Assembly (NCBI GenBank): GCA_025359425.1
Contig: JANYGC010000097.1
Location: 1-50,373 of the forward strand
Source of the DNA: Sphingomonadaceae bacterium
GTDB lineage: Bacteria > Pseudomonadota > Alphaproteobacteria > Sphingomonadales > Sphingomonadaceae
Direction: 5' to 3'
Length of the DNA: 50,373 bases
The notes beneath the pieces are model-generated. The model saw only the letters and a program-made list of their open reading frames with translations, did not search any database and was not told where the DNA came from. The position numbers and the translations under genes are program-made. Of this stretch, positions 40,727 through 49,334 are shown piece by piece (within the stretch, counting starts at the first letter, position 1; each line of letters opens with the position of its first letter).

Positions 40727-41430
40727 GCGGGCGAGACGAAATCGAGCGCAATTTCGCCCGTCGCCTTTCCATCCGCAGCAAAACTGCGCTCGATTATCGT
40801 CCCTCGCCCCGCCGAATCCACCAAGACCACCGTCGAGCACCGCGTGCCATAGCCCGGGTTGGCGATGAACACGCTGGAGAACTCAGCATCGGGCGGGTCC
40901 GGGGCCAAGGTGCGATCGGACAGGGTCGCGAACAGCGGCGCAGGATCTGCGTTACCCGCGACCAGCCATTCCGCCAGCGCCGCCTCCAGCCGCAGCGTCT
41001 TGTACCAGCGGTCGGCAAAGCTGCCGTTCGACAGTCCATGAATGCCCGGCGCGAGGGGCTGGCGCTGCGGCGCAGGGTGGTTGGTCAGCAGCTCCGCACC
41101 ATCCGGCCCGGCGACGAACAAGTTGAACGGGTTCATCGCGGCCAACTCGCCGAGCGACAGGCCGAGCAGCCAGTCGGTGACCAAAGCGCCGCGTGAGGCC
41201 ATCCCCGGCTTGGGGAAGCCCTCGGCGCGCAAGTTGGTGACCAAGGCGAACCGGCTCGCCGGGTGCACCCCCAGCCAGGTTCCGCCAGCTTCAAGGTCGC
41301 GTCCCGCGATAATACCATTGTCCCATTCAGCCAACGGCGCGGTCCGCCGCCCATGAAATTCATCGCGGTTACCGATTGCGACCAGCCGCCACCGCGGGTG
41401 CGCCAGCCAGGCGATGGCGGCTACGCACAT
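40723..41430 (-). CDS. NRDE (TANGO2-like) family protein
   Basis: A 235-residue protein starting MCVAAIAW with Cys2 and IGNRDEFHGR (NRDE at 21-24), followed by AGRDLEAGGTWLG and LSNG, the set that defines the NRDE/TANGO2 family, which has an N-terminal-nucleophile-like fold. Function in bacteria is unclear; TANGO2 relatives have been linked to haem handling. Its ATG shares one base with the radC stop (TGATG), and its own stop overlaps that of the GH125 gene. Confidence 0.9.
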   Translation of the reverse strand: MCVAAIAWLAHPRWRLVAIGNRDEFHGRRTAPLAEWDNGIIAGRDLEAGGTWLGVHPASRFALVTNLRAEGFPKPGMASRGALVTDWLLGLSLGELAAMNPFNLFVAGPDGAELLTNHPAPQRQPLAPGIHGLSNGSFADRWYKTLRLEAALAEWLVAGNADPAPLFATLSDRTLAPDPPDAEFSSVFIANPGYGTRCSTVVLVDSAGRGTIIERSFAADGKATGEIALDFVSPA

Positions 41431-42122
41431 CAGATCAGCCCCTTGGCCTTGAGGCTGACATGGCCCTCTTTCCCGATGATCACGTGGTCGTGGACGGTGA
41501 TCCCGAGCAGCCGCCCGGCCTCGGCGATCTTGTTCGTGATCTGGACGTCGGCGCGGCTTGGTTCGGGCGAGCCCGAGGGATGGTTGTGCACCAGGATCAG
41601 CGCCGAGGCACCCAGTTCGAGCGCTTTCTTGACCACCTCGCGCGGGTGAATCGCGGCCTCATCCAGCGTGCCGTCGCTGACCTGGTCGTCGAGGATCAGG
41701 CGGTTCTTGTTGTCGAGGTACAGCACCCGCACGCGTTCGTGGTTGAGGTGCGCCATATCGATCGTCAGATAATCGATCAGCACTTGCCAGCTGCCCAGCA
41801 CGGGCTGTTCCTGCAAGCCGGTGCGCGCCAGCCGCCGTGCCGCCAGCGCCACGATCTTGAGCGCGGCGGCGCTGGTTTCGCCCATTCCGCGGTGCTTGGC
41901 CAAGGCGCGCGGCTCGGCGTTCAGCAGGCCCGCCAGCCCGCCGAAGCGCTTGAGCAATTCGTGCGCGAGCGGCTTGACATCTTTGCGCGGGATCGCGGTC
42001 ATCAGCAGGTATTCGACCAGTTCGTGGTCGGCCAGCGCCTCGGACCCGCCGCCGAGCAGCCGCGCGCGCAACCGGGCACGGTGGCCCGCGCCATGGTGCG
42101 GCGGATCGTTTGTCTCGGCCAC
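41430..42122 (-). CDS. radC: RadC family protein (JAB/JAMM domain)
   Basis: A 230-residue protein with helix-hairpin-helix-like N-terminal half (GLLNAEPRALAKHRGMGETSAAALK) and a C-terminal JAMM metalloprotease-fold domain: SDGTLDEAAIHPREVVKKAL and LVHNHPSGSPEPSRAD, with the two zinc histidines, Ser and Asp all present near residues 177-190. RadC is commonly annotated in DNA repair, but its true role is not settled. It is divergent from ydbH and coupled to the NRDE gene. Confidence 0.93.
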   Translation of the reverse strand: MAETNDPPHHGAGHRARLRARLLGGGSEALADHELVEYLLMTAIPRKDVKPLAHELLKRFGGLAGLLNAEPRALAKHRGMGETSAAALKIVALAARRLARTGLQEQPVLGSWQVLIDYLTIDMAHLNHERVRVLYLDNKNRLILDDQVSDGTLDEAAIHPREVVKKALELGASALILVHNHPSGSPEPSRADVQITNKIAEAGRLLGITVHDHVIIGKEGHVSLKAKGLI

Positions 42123-42187
42123 GCGTTTCCTTCCCTGTCTCGGCGCTTTCCTTGCCTTTCCGGGGCGAGGCGCGCAAGGGTAGTGAA

Positions 42188-45100
42188 ATGTCCGGAGCAG
42201 ACGGCCAAGAGATCGAGGAGGCGCAGGCCCCGGCCTTTGCCTCCCGGGTCCGGCGCGGCTGGCGGATCGCCGTGCTGCTCGGAATGGTGCTCGCGGCCGC
42301 GCTGCTCGGGCTGTGGCTGGCGCGCGAGAACATCGCGCACAAGGTCATCAATTCCCGGCTTGAAGACCTTGGCCTGCCTGCAACTTACAAGATTGAGAAG
42401 ATCGAGACTTCGCGCGAGATTCTGACCGACATCGTGATCGGCGATCCGGCGCATCCCGACCTGACCATCGAACGCGCCGAAGTGCAGATCGAGCCCACGT
42501 TCGGGCTGCCCACTCTGGGCCAGATCACGCTATTCCGTCCGCGCCTTTACGGCCGCATCGCCGGTGGCAAGATCAGTTTCGGCGCGCTCGACAAAGTGCT
42601 GTTTGCCAACAAGGGCGGGACCAAAGGGTTGCCCGACCTCGACCTCAAGCTGATCGACGGCCGCGCGCGGATTGACAGCCCGTCGGGACCCATTGGCCTG
42701 AAAGCCGAAGGCGCGGGCAACCTGCGCGGCGGATTTGCCGGCACCCTCGCGGCCATTGCGCCACAGTTGCAGCTGGGCAATTGCAAGGTCCAGCGGCTGA
42801 CCGCGTTCGGTCAGCTCACCGTGGCTGCTGCGGCGCCCAAATTCGACGGCCCGCTCCGCTTGCAAGCGCTCGATTGCCCCGGCCGCCGCCTTGCGTTGCG
42901 CGATGCGAGCCTGCAGGTCATCGGTACGCTGGCTTCGCAGTTCGACGCCGGCGGGGGGTCCTACGCGCTGACCAGTGTAACGCTCGGCTACGGCGCCAAC
43001 CGGCTTGAACGGGCGAGCGGTACGGGCCAATTTGCGCTCGCCAAGGGCGATCTCGTCGTCAGCTATAAATTGCAGGGCGAGGGACTGGCGGCGAGCGGCA
43101 TCAAGGCCGCGACGCTGGCGCTCGAAGGCCAGGCGCGCAGCCATGACCGGATGGCCAGCTTCAGCAGCGAAGGCGCGCTGGGCGCGACCGGATTGTCGCC
43201 CGGGCGCGGGCTCGAAGTCACTTTGGCGGGGCTCGAGAAATCGGGCGCGGGGACCCTTGTGGCGCCGCTTGCCGCGCAGCTTCGCAAGGCGTTGGCGCGC
43301 GAAGCGACCGGCAGCAGCTTTGCCGCAACATACCAGGTCCGCCAGCACGGCCAGTTGACCAGCCTGACGCTTCCCGGGGCGCTGTGGCGAGGCGGCAGCG
43401 GGGCGCGGCTCGCGGCGCTGTCGAAGGTTACGGTCGCGTTCGGCGGCAAGGGCGGCATGATGCTCGCCGGCAACCTGCTCAGTGACGGGCCCGGCTTGCC
43501 GCATATCGAGGGGCGGTTCGAACGGCGCGGCGGGGGCGGCGGCTTGGCCACGCTGGTGCTCGCGCCGTACCGCGCCGGCGACGCCATGGTCGCCTTGCCC
43601 GAACTCAAGCTGGTGCAACTGCCCGGCGGGGCGATCGGTTTTGCCGGGCGCGCGCTGCTGAGCGGGGCCTTGCCCGGCGGGCGGATCGAGAATCTGGTGC
43701 TGCCGATCGAGGGCAACTGGTCCTCGGCGCGCGGATTGGCAGCGCTGCGCCGCTGCACCCCGGTGCGGTTCGACAGCTTGCGCATCTCCAATCTGACGCT
43801 GGCCGGGCAAACGCTTACCCTGTGTCCCGGTTCCGAAGGCGCAATCGTGCGCAGCGACGGGCGCGGGACGCGCGTTTCGGCGGGTACGGCGGGCCTGGCG
43901 CTCACCGGCACCTTGGGCAGCACACCAGTGCGGCTGCGCAGCGGCGTGGTCGGGATGGCCTGGCCGGGGGCCCTGGTGGCGCGCAATGTCGACGTTTCGT
44001 TCGGCCCGGCGGGCATGCCCTCGACGCTCAAGATCGCGCAGCTCGGTGCCAGTCTGGGCCAGACCATCGCCGGCACTTTCGCCGGAACCGAACTCAAGCT
44101 CTGGTCGGTGCCGCTCGACATATTCGGTGCCGCGGGCAACTGGCGTTTTGCAAACAAGCAGTTCACGGTCAGCGGCGCCAGCCTGACGGTCAAGGACCGG
44201 CTCCCGGCGGCGCGATTCTATCCGCTCGTCGCGCGCGATGCGACGCTCAGTCTGATTTCGACCACTTTCACCGCCGATGCGCTGCTGCGCGAGCCGAAGA
44301 GCGACCGGCTAGTGACCGAAGCCAAGATCGTCCACGATCTCGACACCGCGAGCGGCCATGCCGACTTGCTGGTGCCGGGGATCGACTTCGACAAGGGTCT
44401 TCAGCCCGATACGCTGACCTACCTCAGCCAAGGCGTGATCGCGCTCGCCAAGGGCCGGGTCTACGGCCAGGGCCGGATCGACTGGGACCGGCGCGGGGTT
44501 ACCAGCTCGGGCGATTTCAGCACCGACAAGCTCGATTTCGGGGCGCAGTTCGGTCCGGTCAAGGGTGCCAAGGGCACGGTTCATTTCACCGACCTGCTCG
44601 GCCTCGTCACCGCGCCGCGCCAGGTGCTGCACGTCGCCTCGATCAACCCGGGGATCGAGGTCAACGACGGCGATGTCTCGGTTCAGCTCGAGCCTGGGCA
44701 TGTGTTGGTGGTGAACGGCGCAAAGTGGCCGTTCATCGACGGCTCGCTCGAGCTGCTGCCGACCCGGCTGGTGCTGGGTGCGGCGGAAGTCCGCCGCTTC
44801 ACCATCAAGGTCAATGGGCTCAACCTGGCGAAATTTGTGGCGCGGCTTAATCTTGCCAACATCTCTGCGAGCGGGACTTTCGATGGCGAGCTGCCGCTGG
44901 TGTTCGACCAGAACGGCGGCCGGATCGAGAACGGCATCCTCGTGTCGCGTGATCCTGGCGGCAACCTCTCCTACGTCGGCGAGCTCACGTACAAGGACCT
45001 TTCGCCGATGGGCAACTTTGCTTTCCAGGCGCTGCGCAGCCTCGATTACAAGCACATGGAGGTCGCCTTGCAGGGCCATCTCGACGGTGAAATCGTGACC

Positions 45101-45415
45101 AAGATGCGGATCGACGGGGTCAGCCAGGGGCAGGGGGCGAAGCGCAATTTCCTCACCCAGCGTTTCGCCAAATTGCCAATCCGCTTCAACATTTCGATCC
45201 GCGGGCCGTTCCACCAGCTGGTGACCTCGTTCAAATCGCTCTACGATCCGGCCTATGTCAGGGATCCGCGCGAACTTGGCCTGATCGGGGGCGCAGCCCC
45301 GGTTCCCGGCGAACCAGCACCGGCGCCAGCGCCGCCCGCCACGCTCCCGCCGGTCCCGCCGCAGCCACCCACAGTGGGCAACATTCAGCATTCAGACAGC
45401 AGGACAGTTCCATGA
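42188..45415 (+). CDS. ydbH: YdbH-family intermembrane transport protein (AsmA/TamB-like)
   Basis: A 1075-residue protein with one N-terminal transmembrane helix (about 26-45) and a very long periplasmic part rich in beta strands, as expected of the AsmA-like bridge proteins. The C-terminal third (NGLNLAKFVARLNLANISASGTFDGELPLVF...) is the conserved YdbH domain. In E. coli, YdbH with TamB and YhdP carries phospholipids to the outer membrane and its YdbH bridge is completed by the lipoprotein YnbE. Here ynbE and ydbL follow directly, with the ydbH stop overlapping an in-frame ATG for the ynbE frame. The C-terminus is proline/alanine-rich. Confidence 0.9.
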   Translation: MSGADGQEIEEAQAPAFASRVRRGWRIAVLLGMVLAAALLGLWLARENIAHKVINSRLEDLGLPATYKIEKIETSREILTDIVIGDPAHPDLTIERAEVQIEPTFGLPTLGQITLFRPRLYGRIAGGKISFGALDKVLFANKGGTKGLPDLDLKLIDGRARIDSPSGPIGLKAEGAGNLRGGFAGTLAAIAPQLQLGNCKVQRLTAFGQLTVAAAAPKFDGPLRLQALDCPGRRLALRDASLQVIGTLASQFDAGGGSYALTSVTLGYGANRLERASGTGQFALAKGDLVVSYKLQGEGLAASGIKAATLALEGQARSHDRMASFSSEGALGATGLSPGRGLEVTLAGLEKSGAGTLVAPLAAQLRKALAREATGSSFAATYQVRQHGQLTSLTLPGALWRGGSGARLAALSKVTVAFGGKGGMMLAGNLLSDGPGLPHIEGRFERRGGGGGLATLVLAPYRAGDAMVALPELKLVQLPGGAIGFAGRALLSGALPGGRIENLVLPIEGNWSSARGLAALRRCTPVRFDSLRISNLTLAGQTLTLCPGSEGAIVRSDGRGTRVSAGTAGLALTGTLGSTPVRLRSGVVGMAWPGALVARNVDVSFGPAGMPSTLKIAQLGASLGQTIAGTFAGTELKLWSVPLDIFGAAGNWRFANKQFTVSGASLTVKDRLPAARFYPLVARDATLSLISTTFTADALLREPKSDRLVTEAKIVHDLDTASGHADLLVPGIDFDKGLQPDTLTYLSQGVIALAKGRVYGQGRIDWDRRGVTSSGDFSTDKLDFGAQFGPVKGAKGTVHFTDLLGLVTAPRQVLHVASINPGIEVNDGDVSVQLEPGHVLVVNGAKWPFIDGSLELLPTRLVLGAAEVRRFTIKVNGLNLAKFVARLNLANISASGTFDGELPLVFDQNGGRIENGILVSRDPGGNLSYVGELTYKDLSPMGNFAFQALRSLDYKHMEVALQGHLDGEIVTKMRIDGVSQGQGAKRNFLTQRFAKLPIRFNISIRGPFHQLVTSFKSLYDPAYVRDPRELGLIGGAAPVPGEPAPAPAPPATLPPVPPQPPTVGNIQHSDSRTVP

Positions 45416-45477
45416 ACAGCTTCGAATTGACCTACCGCGCCGCGGCTGCGAAAACCCGGTCCATAAAGGGGCCAAGC

Positions 45478-45696
45478 ATGGAATTCGCAACACGGAACCG
45501 GAGGCCGCTGCGCCAGTGGGTAACCACGGCAGCGATGGTGATAGGCGGCGCTTTGACGCTTGGCGGATGTGTCTCGGTTACTGCACCGGACAAGCCGATC
45601 GTGATCGAGCTGAATATCAACATCAAGCAGGAGGTGGTCTATCGCCTCGCAGCCGATGCTGCGAACACGATCGACAAGAATCCTGACGTATTTTGA
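45478..45696 (+). CDS. ynbE: YnbE-family outer-membrane lipoprotein
   Basis: A 72-residue lipoprotein from ATG 45478, which has AAGGGG 6 nt upstream. The lipobox is LGGC with Cys31. The mature part, VTAPDKPIVIELNINIKQEVVYRL, is the strongly conserved YnbE core. YnbE multimerises and continues the YdbH bridge to the outer membrane. An in-frame ATG at 45412 overlaps the ydbH stop and would add 22 residues; it may serve coupling but makes a poor signal peptide. Confidence 0.9.
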   Translation: MEFATRNRRPLRQWVTTAAMVIGGALTLGGCVSVTAPDKPIVIELNINIKQEVVYRLAADAANTIDKNPDVF

Positions 45697-45712
45697 AATG
45701 GAGTTCAGAGTG

Positions 45713-46144
45713 ATGAACCGGTCGAATCAATGTGGCTCCTCCAACCTGCGCTTTGCCGCGCTGGGCGGGGCTGCGCTCGGCTTGCTGCTGGCGGCGATGC
45801 CGGTGGCGGCGCAGACCGCCAACCCGGCCTATGCCGCCGCGCGCGCAGCCGGCCAGATCGGCGAACAGATCGATGGCTACCTCGGCTTTCCGAGCCGCCC
45901 GAGCGCCGATGTCCGCCGCACCGCGGAAGACGTCAACATCAAGCGCCGCGCGATCTATGCCGAGCGCGCCAGTGCAACGCACTCGACCCAGGAGGACTAT
46001 GCCTTCACCACCGCGTGCCGCTTGATCCTCAAGACCCGGCCGGGCGAGAAGTATCAGTCGCCCGACGGCAGCTGGCACACCCGCACCAGTGAAGCCCCGC
46101 TGCGCGATGCCAAATGCGCGGCGGCGGATACCGCGCCGAACTGA
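45713..46144 (+). CDS. ydbL: YdbL-family (DUF1318) periplasmic protein
   Basis: A 143-residue protein with a signal peptide (ALGGAALGLLLAAMPVAA, cleaved near residue 33). The YdbL motif region is GQIGEQIDGYLGFPSRPSADVRRTAEDVNIKRRAIYAERA. In E. coli YdbL modulates YdbH-YnbE assembly. Compared with E. coli YdbL it has an added C-terminal part with two cysteines (TACRL, DAKCA). It lies 16 bp after ynbE and the operon ends in a clear terminator. Confidence 0.87.
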   Translation: MNRSNQCGSSNLRFAALGGAALGLLLAAMPVAAQTANPAYAAARAAGQIGEQIDGYLGFPSRPSADVRRTAEDVNIKRRAIYAERASATHSTQEDYAFTTACRLILKTRPGEKYQSPDGSWHTRTSEAPLRDAKCAAADTAPN

Positions 46145-46163
46145 CGAACAAGCAACGCAAAAC

Positions 46164-46197
46164 CGGGCGCTGACAGGACTTGTCAGCGCCCGTTTTT
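46164..46197 (+). terminator. Rho-independent terminator of ydbH-ynbE-ydbL
   Basis: CGGGCGCTGACA (46164-46175) and TGTCAGCGCCCG (46181-46192) form a 12-bp perfect stem with a 5-base loop, followed by five T. It lies 20 bp after the ydbL stop and separates this operon from the ATP synthase genes. Confidence 0.93.
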
Positions 46198-46205
46198 CGC
46201 GCCGG

Positions 46206-46283
46206 TTGACTTCGCCGGGCACCTTGCCTAAGGGGACGGCGCTTCGCGGGAGAGCCTGTCTTTCCGGCGGATTTTCGTATTAT
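46206..46283 (+). promoter_or_regulatory. Promoter region of the atp F0 operon
   Basis: This spacer follows a terminator and precedes atpI, so it must hold the F0 promoter. Two candidates are visible: TTGACT-N17-TAAGGG (46206-46234) and a TATTAT -10-like box at 46278-46283 in an A/T-rich patch, with a poor -35. Neither matches consensus well at both boxes. Confidence 0.3.
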
Positions 46284-46317
46284 TTGCCCGCATTTTCATC
46301 AGGAATGACTTACCTTC

Positions 46318-46644
46318 GTGGCGCAGGACCCCTCCGATCCCACCACCCCGCCGCTGGCTGAAGACCCGGCGCTCGGTTCGTTGCAGTCGCGGCTCGATGC
46401 CGCGCGCCGCGCCGAGGACGAACGGCTGGCCCGCGATCATGCGCCGCTGCGCGATCAGGGGCGTTCGGTCGGGATGCAGGTTGCTTCGACCATGGTCGGC
46501 TATCCGCTTGGCGGGATCGTGGTCGGTTGGGGGCTGGACAGTGTGTTCGGGACCCGGCCGTGGATCATGATCGTATTGATGTTCCTCGCCTTTGCCGGTG
46601 CCTGCCTCCAGGTGGTGCGCGGCAATAACGACGCTTCGAAGTAA
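46318..46644 (+). CDS. atpI: ATP synthase protein I (AtpI)
   Basis: A 108-residue protein with a charged N-terminal region and two transmembrane helices (about 50-72 and 79-99; GMQVASTMVGYPLGGIVVGWGLDSVFGTRPW is typical). AtpI is an accessory membrane protein that aids assembly of the c-ring or Mg2+ handling. It starts with GTG at 46318 and heads the F0 operon, as usual in alphaproteobacteria. Confidence 0.88.
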   Translation: MAQDPSDPTTPPLAEDPALGSLQSRLDAARRAEDERLARDHAPLRDQGRSVGMQVASTMVGYPLGGIVVGWGLDSVFGTRPWIMIVLMFLAFAGACLQVVRGNNDASK

Positions 46645-46674
46645 CCACGGCTTTAACGCAGGGATTTATGCAAA

Positions 46675-47454
46675 GTGGCAGGTGAAGCCAAAATCGACCC
46701 GATGCACCAGTTTATGATCACGCCGATTGGCAGTGATACGCTGGCCGCGTCGCCGTTCCAGTTCACCAACTCGTCGCTATGGATGCTGATCGTGTTTGCT
46801 GCGATTCTGGCGTTCATGTGGGGCGGAATGAAGCGCCAGATCGTGCCGGGCCGGTGGCAGGTCGCGGTCGAAGGGATGACCGGGTTCCTCGACAATATCA
46901 CCCGCACCTCGATCGGGGCCGAAGGCCGCCGCTACCTGCCGTGGGTGTTCACCGCCTTCACCTTCATCCTGTTCTCCAACTGGATCGGCGCGATGCCGTT
47001 CGCGATTGTCCCCGGCGCGCACCCGTTCACCGTGACCAGCCAGTTCAGCGTGACGATGTTCATGAGCGTGCTGAGCTTCGCGATCGTGCTCGGCGTCGGG
47101 TTCTGGAAGCGCGGCTTGCACTTTTTCAGCCTGTTCGTGCCCAAGGGCGCGCCGCTGCCGGTCAAGATGTTCGTGGCCCCGATCGAATTCGTCAGCTTCA
47201 TGGTGCGCCCGTTCTCGCTGGGGCTGCGGCCGTTCATCGCGATGTTCGCCGGCCACGTCCTGCTCGACGTGTTCGGCAATTTCGTGGTGCAGGGGCTCAA
47301 CGCCGGTGGGCCGCTGGGCTATGCCATTTCGGCGCTGTGTTTCGTTGCCGTGATCGGGGTCAACGCGCTCGAGCTGCTGGTCGGCGCAATTCAGGCCTAT
47401 GTCTTCGCGCTGCTGACCGCCCTGTATATCAACGATGCGGTCAACCTTCACTAA
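46675..47454 (+). CDS. atpB: ATP synthase F0 subunit a
   Basis: A 259-residue integral membrane protein forming the proton half-channels. It starts with GTG at 46675 behind AGGGA. The essential arginine is Arg185 in SLGLRPFIAMFAGH. This segment departs from the usual LRLFxNM: Leu is replaced by Pro186 and the Asn by Ala189. The late IQAYVFALLTALYI with the conserved Gln is normal. It lies 30 bp after atpI and 49 bp before atpE. Confidence 0.96.
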   Translation: MAGEAKIDPMHQFMITPIGSDTLAASPFQFTNSSLWMLIVFAAILAFMWGGMKRQIVPGRWQVAVEGMTGFLDNITRTSIGAEGRRYLPWVFTAFTFILFSNWIGAMPFAIVPGAHPFTVTSQFSVTMFMSVLSFAIVLGVGFWKRGLHFFSLFVPKGAPLPVKMFVAPIEFVSFMVRPFSLGLRPFIAMFAGHVLLDVFGNFVVQGLNAGGPLGYAISALCFVAVIGVNALELLVGAIQAYVFALLTALYINDAVNLH

Positions 47455-47503
47455 GTTTCAAGAACCCTTTCCTTCTAACATTTTATAAAACGGAGTTATC
47501 AAA

Positions 47504-47731
47504 ATGGATCTCGCTTCTGCAAAGGTCATCGGTGCCGGTCTCGCGGCAATCGGCGCGGGCGCTGCGGCTGCCGGTGTGGGCAACGTGTTCGGCAGCTTCC
47601 TCCAGGGCGCGCTGCGTAACCCGGGTGCGGCCGCTGGTCAGACCACCACGCTGTACATCGGCTTCGCTGCCGCGGAACTGCTCGGCCTGATGGCCTTCGC
47701 GGTTTCGATGATCATCCTCTACGCCCAGTGA
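47504..47731 (+). CDS. atpE: ATP synthase F0 subunit c
   Basis: A 75-residue hairpin of two transmembrane helices joined by the polar loop GALRNPG (36-41). The proton-carrying carboxylate is Glu58 in GFAAAELLGL. It assembles into the rotary c-ring. The start follows CGGAGT; the 40 bases before it are strikingly A/T-rich (TTCTAACATTTTATAAAA), as in E. coli, where an unstructured leader raises translation of the high-copy c subunit. Confidence 0.97.
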   Translation: MDLASAKVIGAGLAAIGAGAAAAGVGNVFGSFLQGALRNPGAAAGQTTTLYIGFAAAELLGLMAFAVSMIILYAQ

Positions 47732-47784
47732 TATTGTCCGGCCGGAGAATGGTTCTCCGGCCGACATTTTGATCGAGAGTAGAA

Positions 47785-48279
47785 ATGCCGCAAATCGCGC
47801 AACTCGCACTGGTCTACCAGTCGCAATGGTTCTGGCTGCTCGTCGTGCTGGCGGGGATCTATTTCTTCGTCGGCAAGGGGATCGTGCCCAAGGTCGAGGC
47901 GACCGTCGATAATCGCGATGCGACGATCGCGGCTGACCTCGCGGCGGCCGAAGCCGCCCGGGCCGGAGCCGATGCCGCCGAGGAACAGCTGCGCGCCAAC
48001 GATCTGGCGGCGCGCGGCAATGCCCAGGCCACTACCGCCGAAGCGAAAGCCAAGGCGGCCAAGGCGGGCGAAGTGCGGCTGGCCAAGGCCGAGGCCAAGA
48101 CCGCCAAGCTGCTGGCGGATGCCGAGGCGCGGATCGCGACTTCGCGCAGTGCCGCGCTGGCGAGCATCGAAGGCGTTGCGGCGGAAGCTGCGGCCGAGAT
48201 CGTCGCCAAGGTTTCCGGCGCGAAAGTCACCGCGGCTGCGGCGGCAAAGTCTGTGAAGGCGGTACTGGCCAATGGCTAA
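47785..48279 (+). CDS. atpF': ATP synthase F0 subunit b'
   Basis: A 164-residue stalk subunit: one N-terminal transmembrane helix (QSQWFWLLVVLAGIYFFV) followed by a long Ala/Glu/Lys-rich coiled-coil. The longer periplasmic N-terminus and its place directly after atpE mark it as b' of the b/b' pair used by alphaproteobacteria and phototrophs. It overlaps atpF by 8 bp. Confidence 0.92.
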   Translation: MPQIAQLALVYQSQWFWLLVVLAGIYFFVGKGIVPKVEATVDNRDATIAADLAAAEAARAGADAAEEQLRANDLAARGNAQATTAEAKAKAAKAGEVRLAKAEAKTAKLLADAEARIATSRSAALASIEGVAAEAAAEIVAKVSGAKVTAAAAAKSVKAVLANG

Positions 48280-48799
48280 CCTGATCCTGCTCGCCGCTGC
48301 GGCGGAAACCCACGAAGAAGCCACGGCGCTCGGCATGAATGCGGGCGGCTGGGTGGCGCTCGCCATGCTGGCGGTCTTCGGTATCATGCTCAAGGCCGGG
48401 GTGCCTAAACTGGTTGCCGGCCTGCTCGACAAGCAGATCGCCGAAATCCGCGCTCAGCTTGACCAGGCCAAGACCTTGCGCGCCGAAGCCGAAGCGCTGC
48501 GCGCGCAATATGCCGCGAAGATCGCCGGGGCCGCGGCCGATGCGGCGGCGATGGTCGAACATGCCAAGCACGAAGCCGAGGCGATCGTGGCTGCGGCCGA
48601 AACCCAGACCACCGCACTGATCGCGCGCCGCGAAAAGATGGCGCAGGACAAGATCGGCGCGGCTGAACGCGCCGCGCTGGCCGATGTCCGCGCGACTGCG
48701 GCCCGCGCCGCCACGATGGCCGCACAAAGCCTGATTGCCGAGAACCATGACGCCAAGGCTGACAAGCCGCTGGTCGACGCGGCAATCGCTGGCCTTTAA
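48272..48799 (+). CDS. atpF: ATP synthase F0 subunit b
   Basis: A 175-residue stalk subunit with one N-terminal membrane helix (AGGWVALAMLAVFGIML) and an extended coiled-coil rich in Ala, Glu and Arg. It pairs with b' to form the peripheral stalk that holds F1. It is the last gene of the operon; the F1 genes are not in the window and are probably in a separate operon, as is standard for this class. Confidence 0.93.
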   Translation: MANLILLAAAAETHEEATALGMNAGGWVALAMLAVFGIMLKAGVPKLVAGLLDKQIAEIRAQLDQAKTLRAEAEALRAQYAAKIAGAAADAAAMVEHAKHEAEAIVAAAETQTTALIARREKMAQDKIGAAERAALADVRATAARAATMAAQSLIAENHDAKADKPLVDAAIAGL

Positions 48800-48825
48800 C
48801 AAATTTACGAGTTTGGAGAGGGGGG

Positions 48826-48855
48826 AAGGGGCGGTCCAAAGGGCCGCCCTTCTTT
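48826..48855 (+). terminator. Rho-independent terminator of the atp F0 operon
   Basis: AAGGGGCGGTCC and GGGCCGCCCTT form a stem with a 3-base AAA loop, followed by CTTT. The stem is the same as that of the terminator at 33820-33851, including the G-T wobble. It lies 27 bp after the atpF stop. Confidence 0.82.
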
Positions 48856-48896
48856 CGTGTATTGCCAACCCATGCGGGCTCTGCTCGATTGTCGCC

Positions 48897-49334
48897 ATGG
48901 AATTGAAGAAGCTAGAACACCTGTACTCAACAGCAATGTTGATCCGTGAAGGTAAACAGAACGGTCCGTGGCTCGGCATGATCGAGGTTGCTGCGTTGCG
49001 TGGACATGCTTGGGCAATGCTCGAATGGGCGTCGTGGTTGAATGATCCGGATCGGGGTTACGTCGGAAACCGCCGGGCATGGGACTTATGCCGCAAGGCG
49101 TTGCGCAAGGGTCAAACAATGGCTGGACAGCATTTGGCGATGAATTGCTTCAACCAGAACAATTTGGTCGGCTACCGGTATTGGTTGGCTCGGGCCGCTG
49201 CAAAAGGCGACGAAGACTGCAAGGCCGATTTGAAGCGGTTCAATACACGCTTGCCGCACACGACTGCTTTTCTCATCGGGCGCGGTCGGCCCCGTTATGC
49301 GAATGAAGGGTACGGTACGCGGCGTCCAATTTAG
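48897..49334 (+). CDS. Hypothetical protein with Sel1-like helical repeats
   Basis: A 145-residue protein from ATG 48897. The pattern WLGMIEVAALRGHAWAMLEWASWL...AWDLCRKALRKGQTMAGQHLAMNCF...YRYWLARAAAKGDEDCKADL resembles alternating helix pairs of Sel1/TPR-like repeats (about three). The C-terminus is basic and unlike any domain I know. Base composition is lower in GC than the flanking genes and no clear ribosome-binding site is seen. It may be a recently gained gene. Its stop overlaps that of the convergent oxidoreductase. Confidence 0.65.
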   Translation: MELKKLEHLYSTAMLIREGKQNGPWLGMIEVAALRGHAWAMLEWASWLNDPDRGYVGNRRAWDLCRKALRKGQTMAGQHLAMNCFNQNNLVGYRYWLARAAAKGDEDCKADLKRFNTRLPHTTAFLIGRGRPRYANEGYGTRRPI

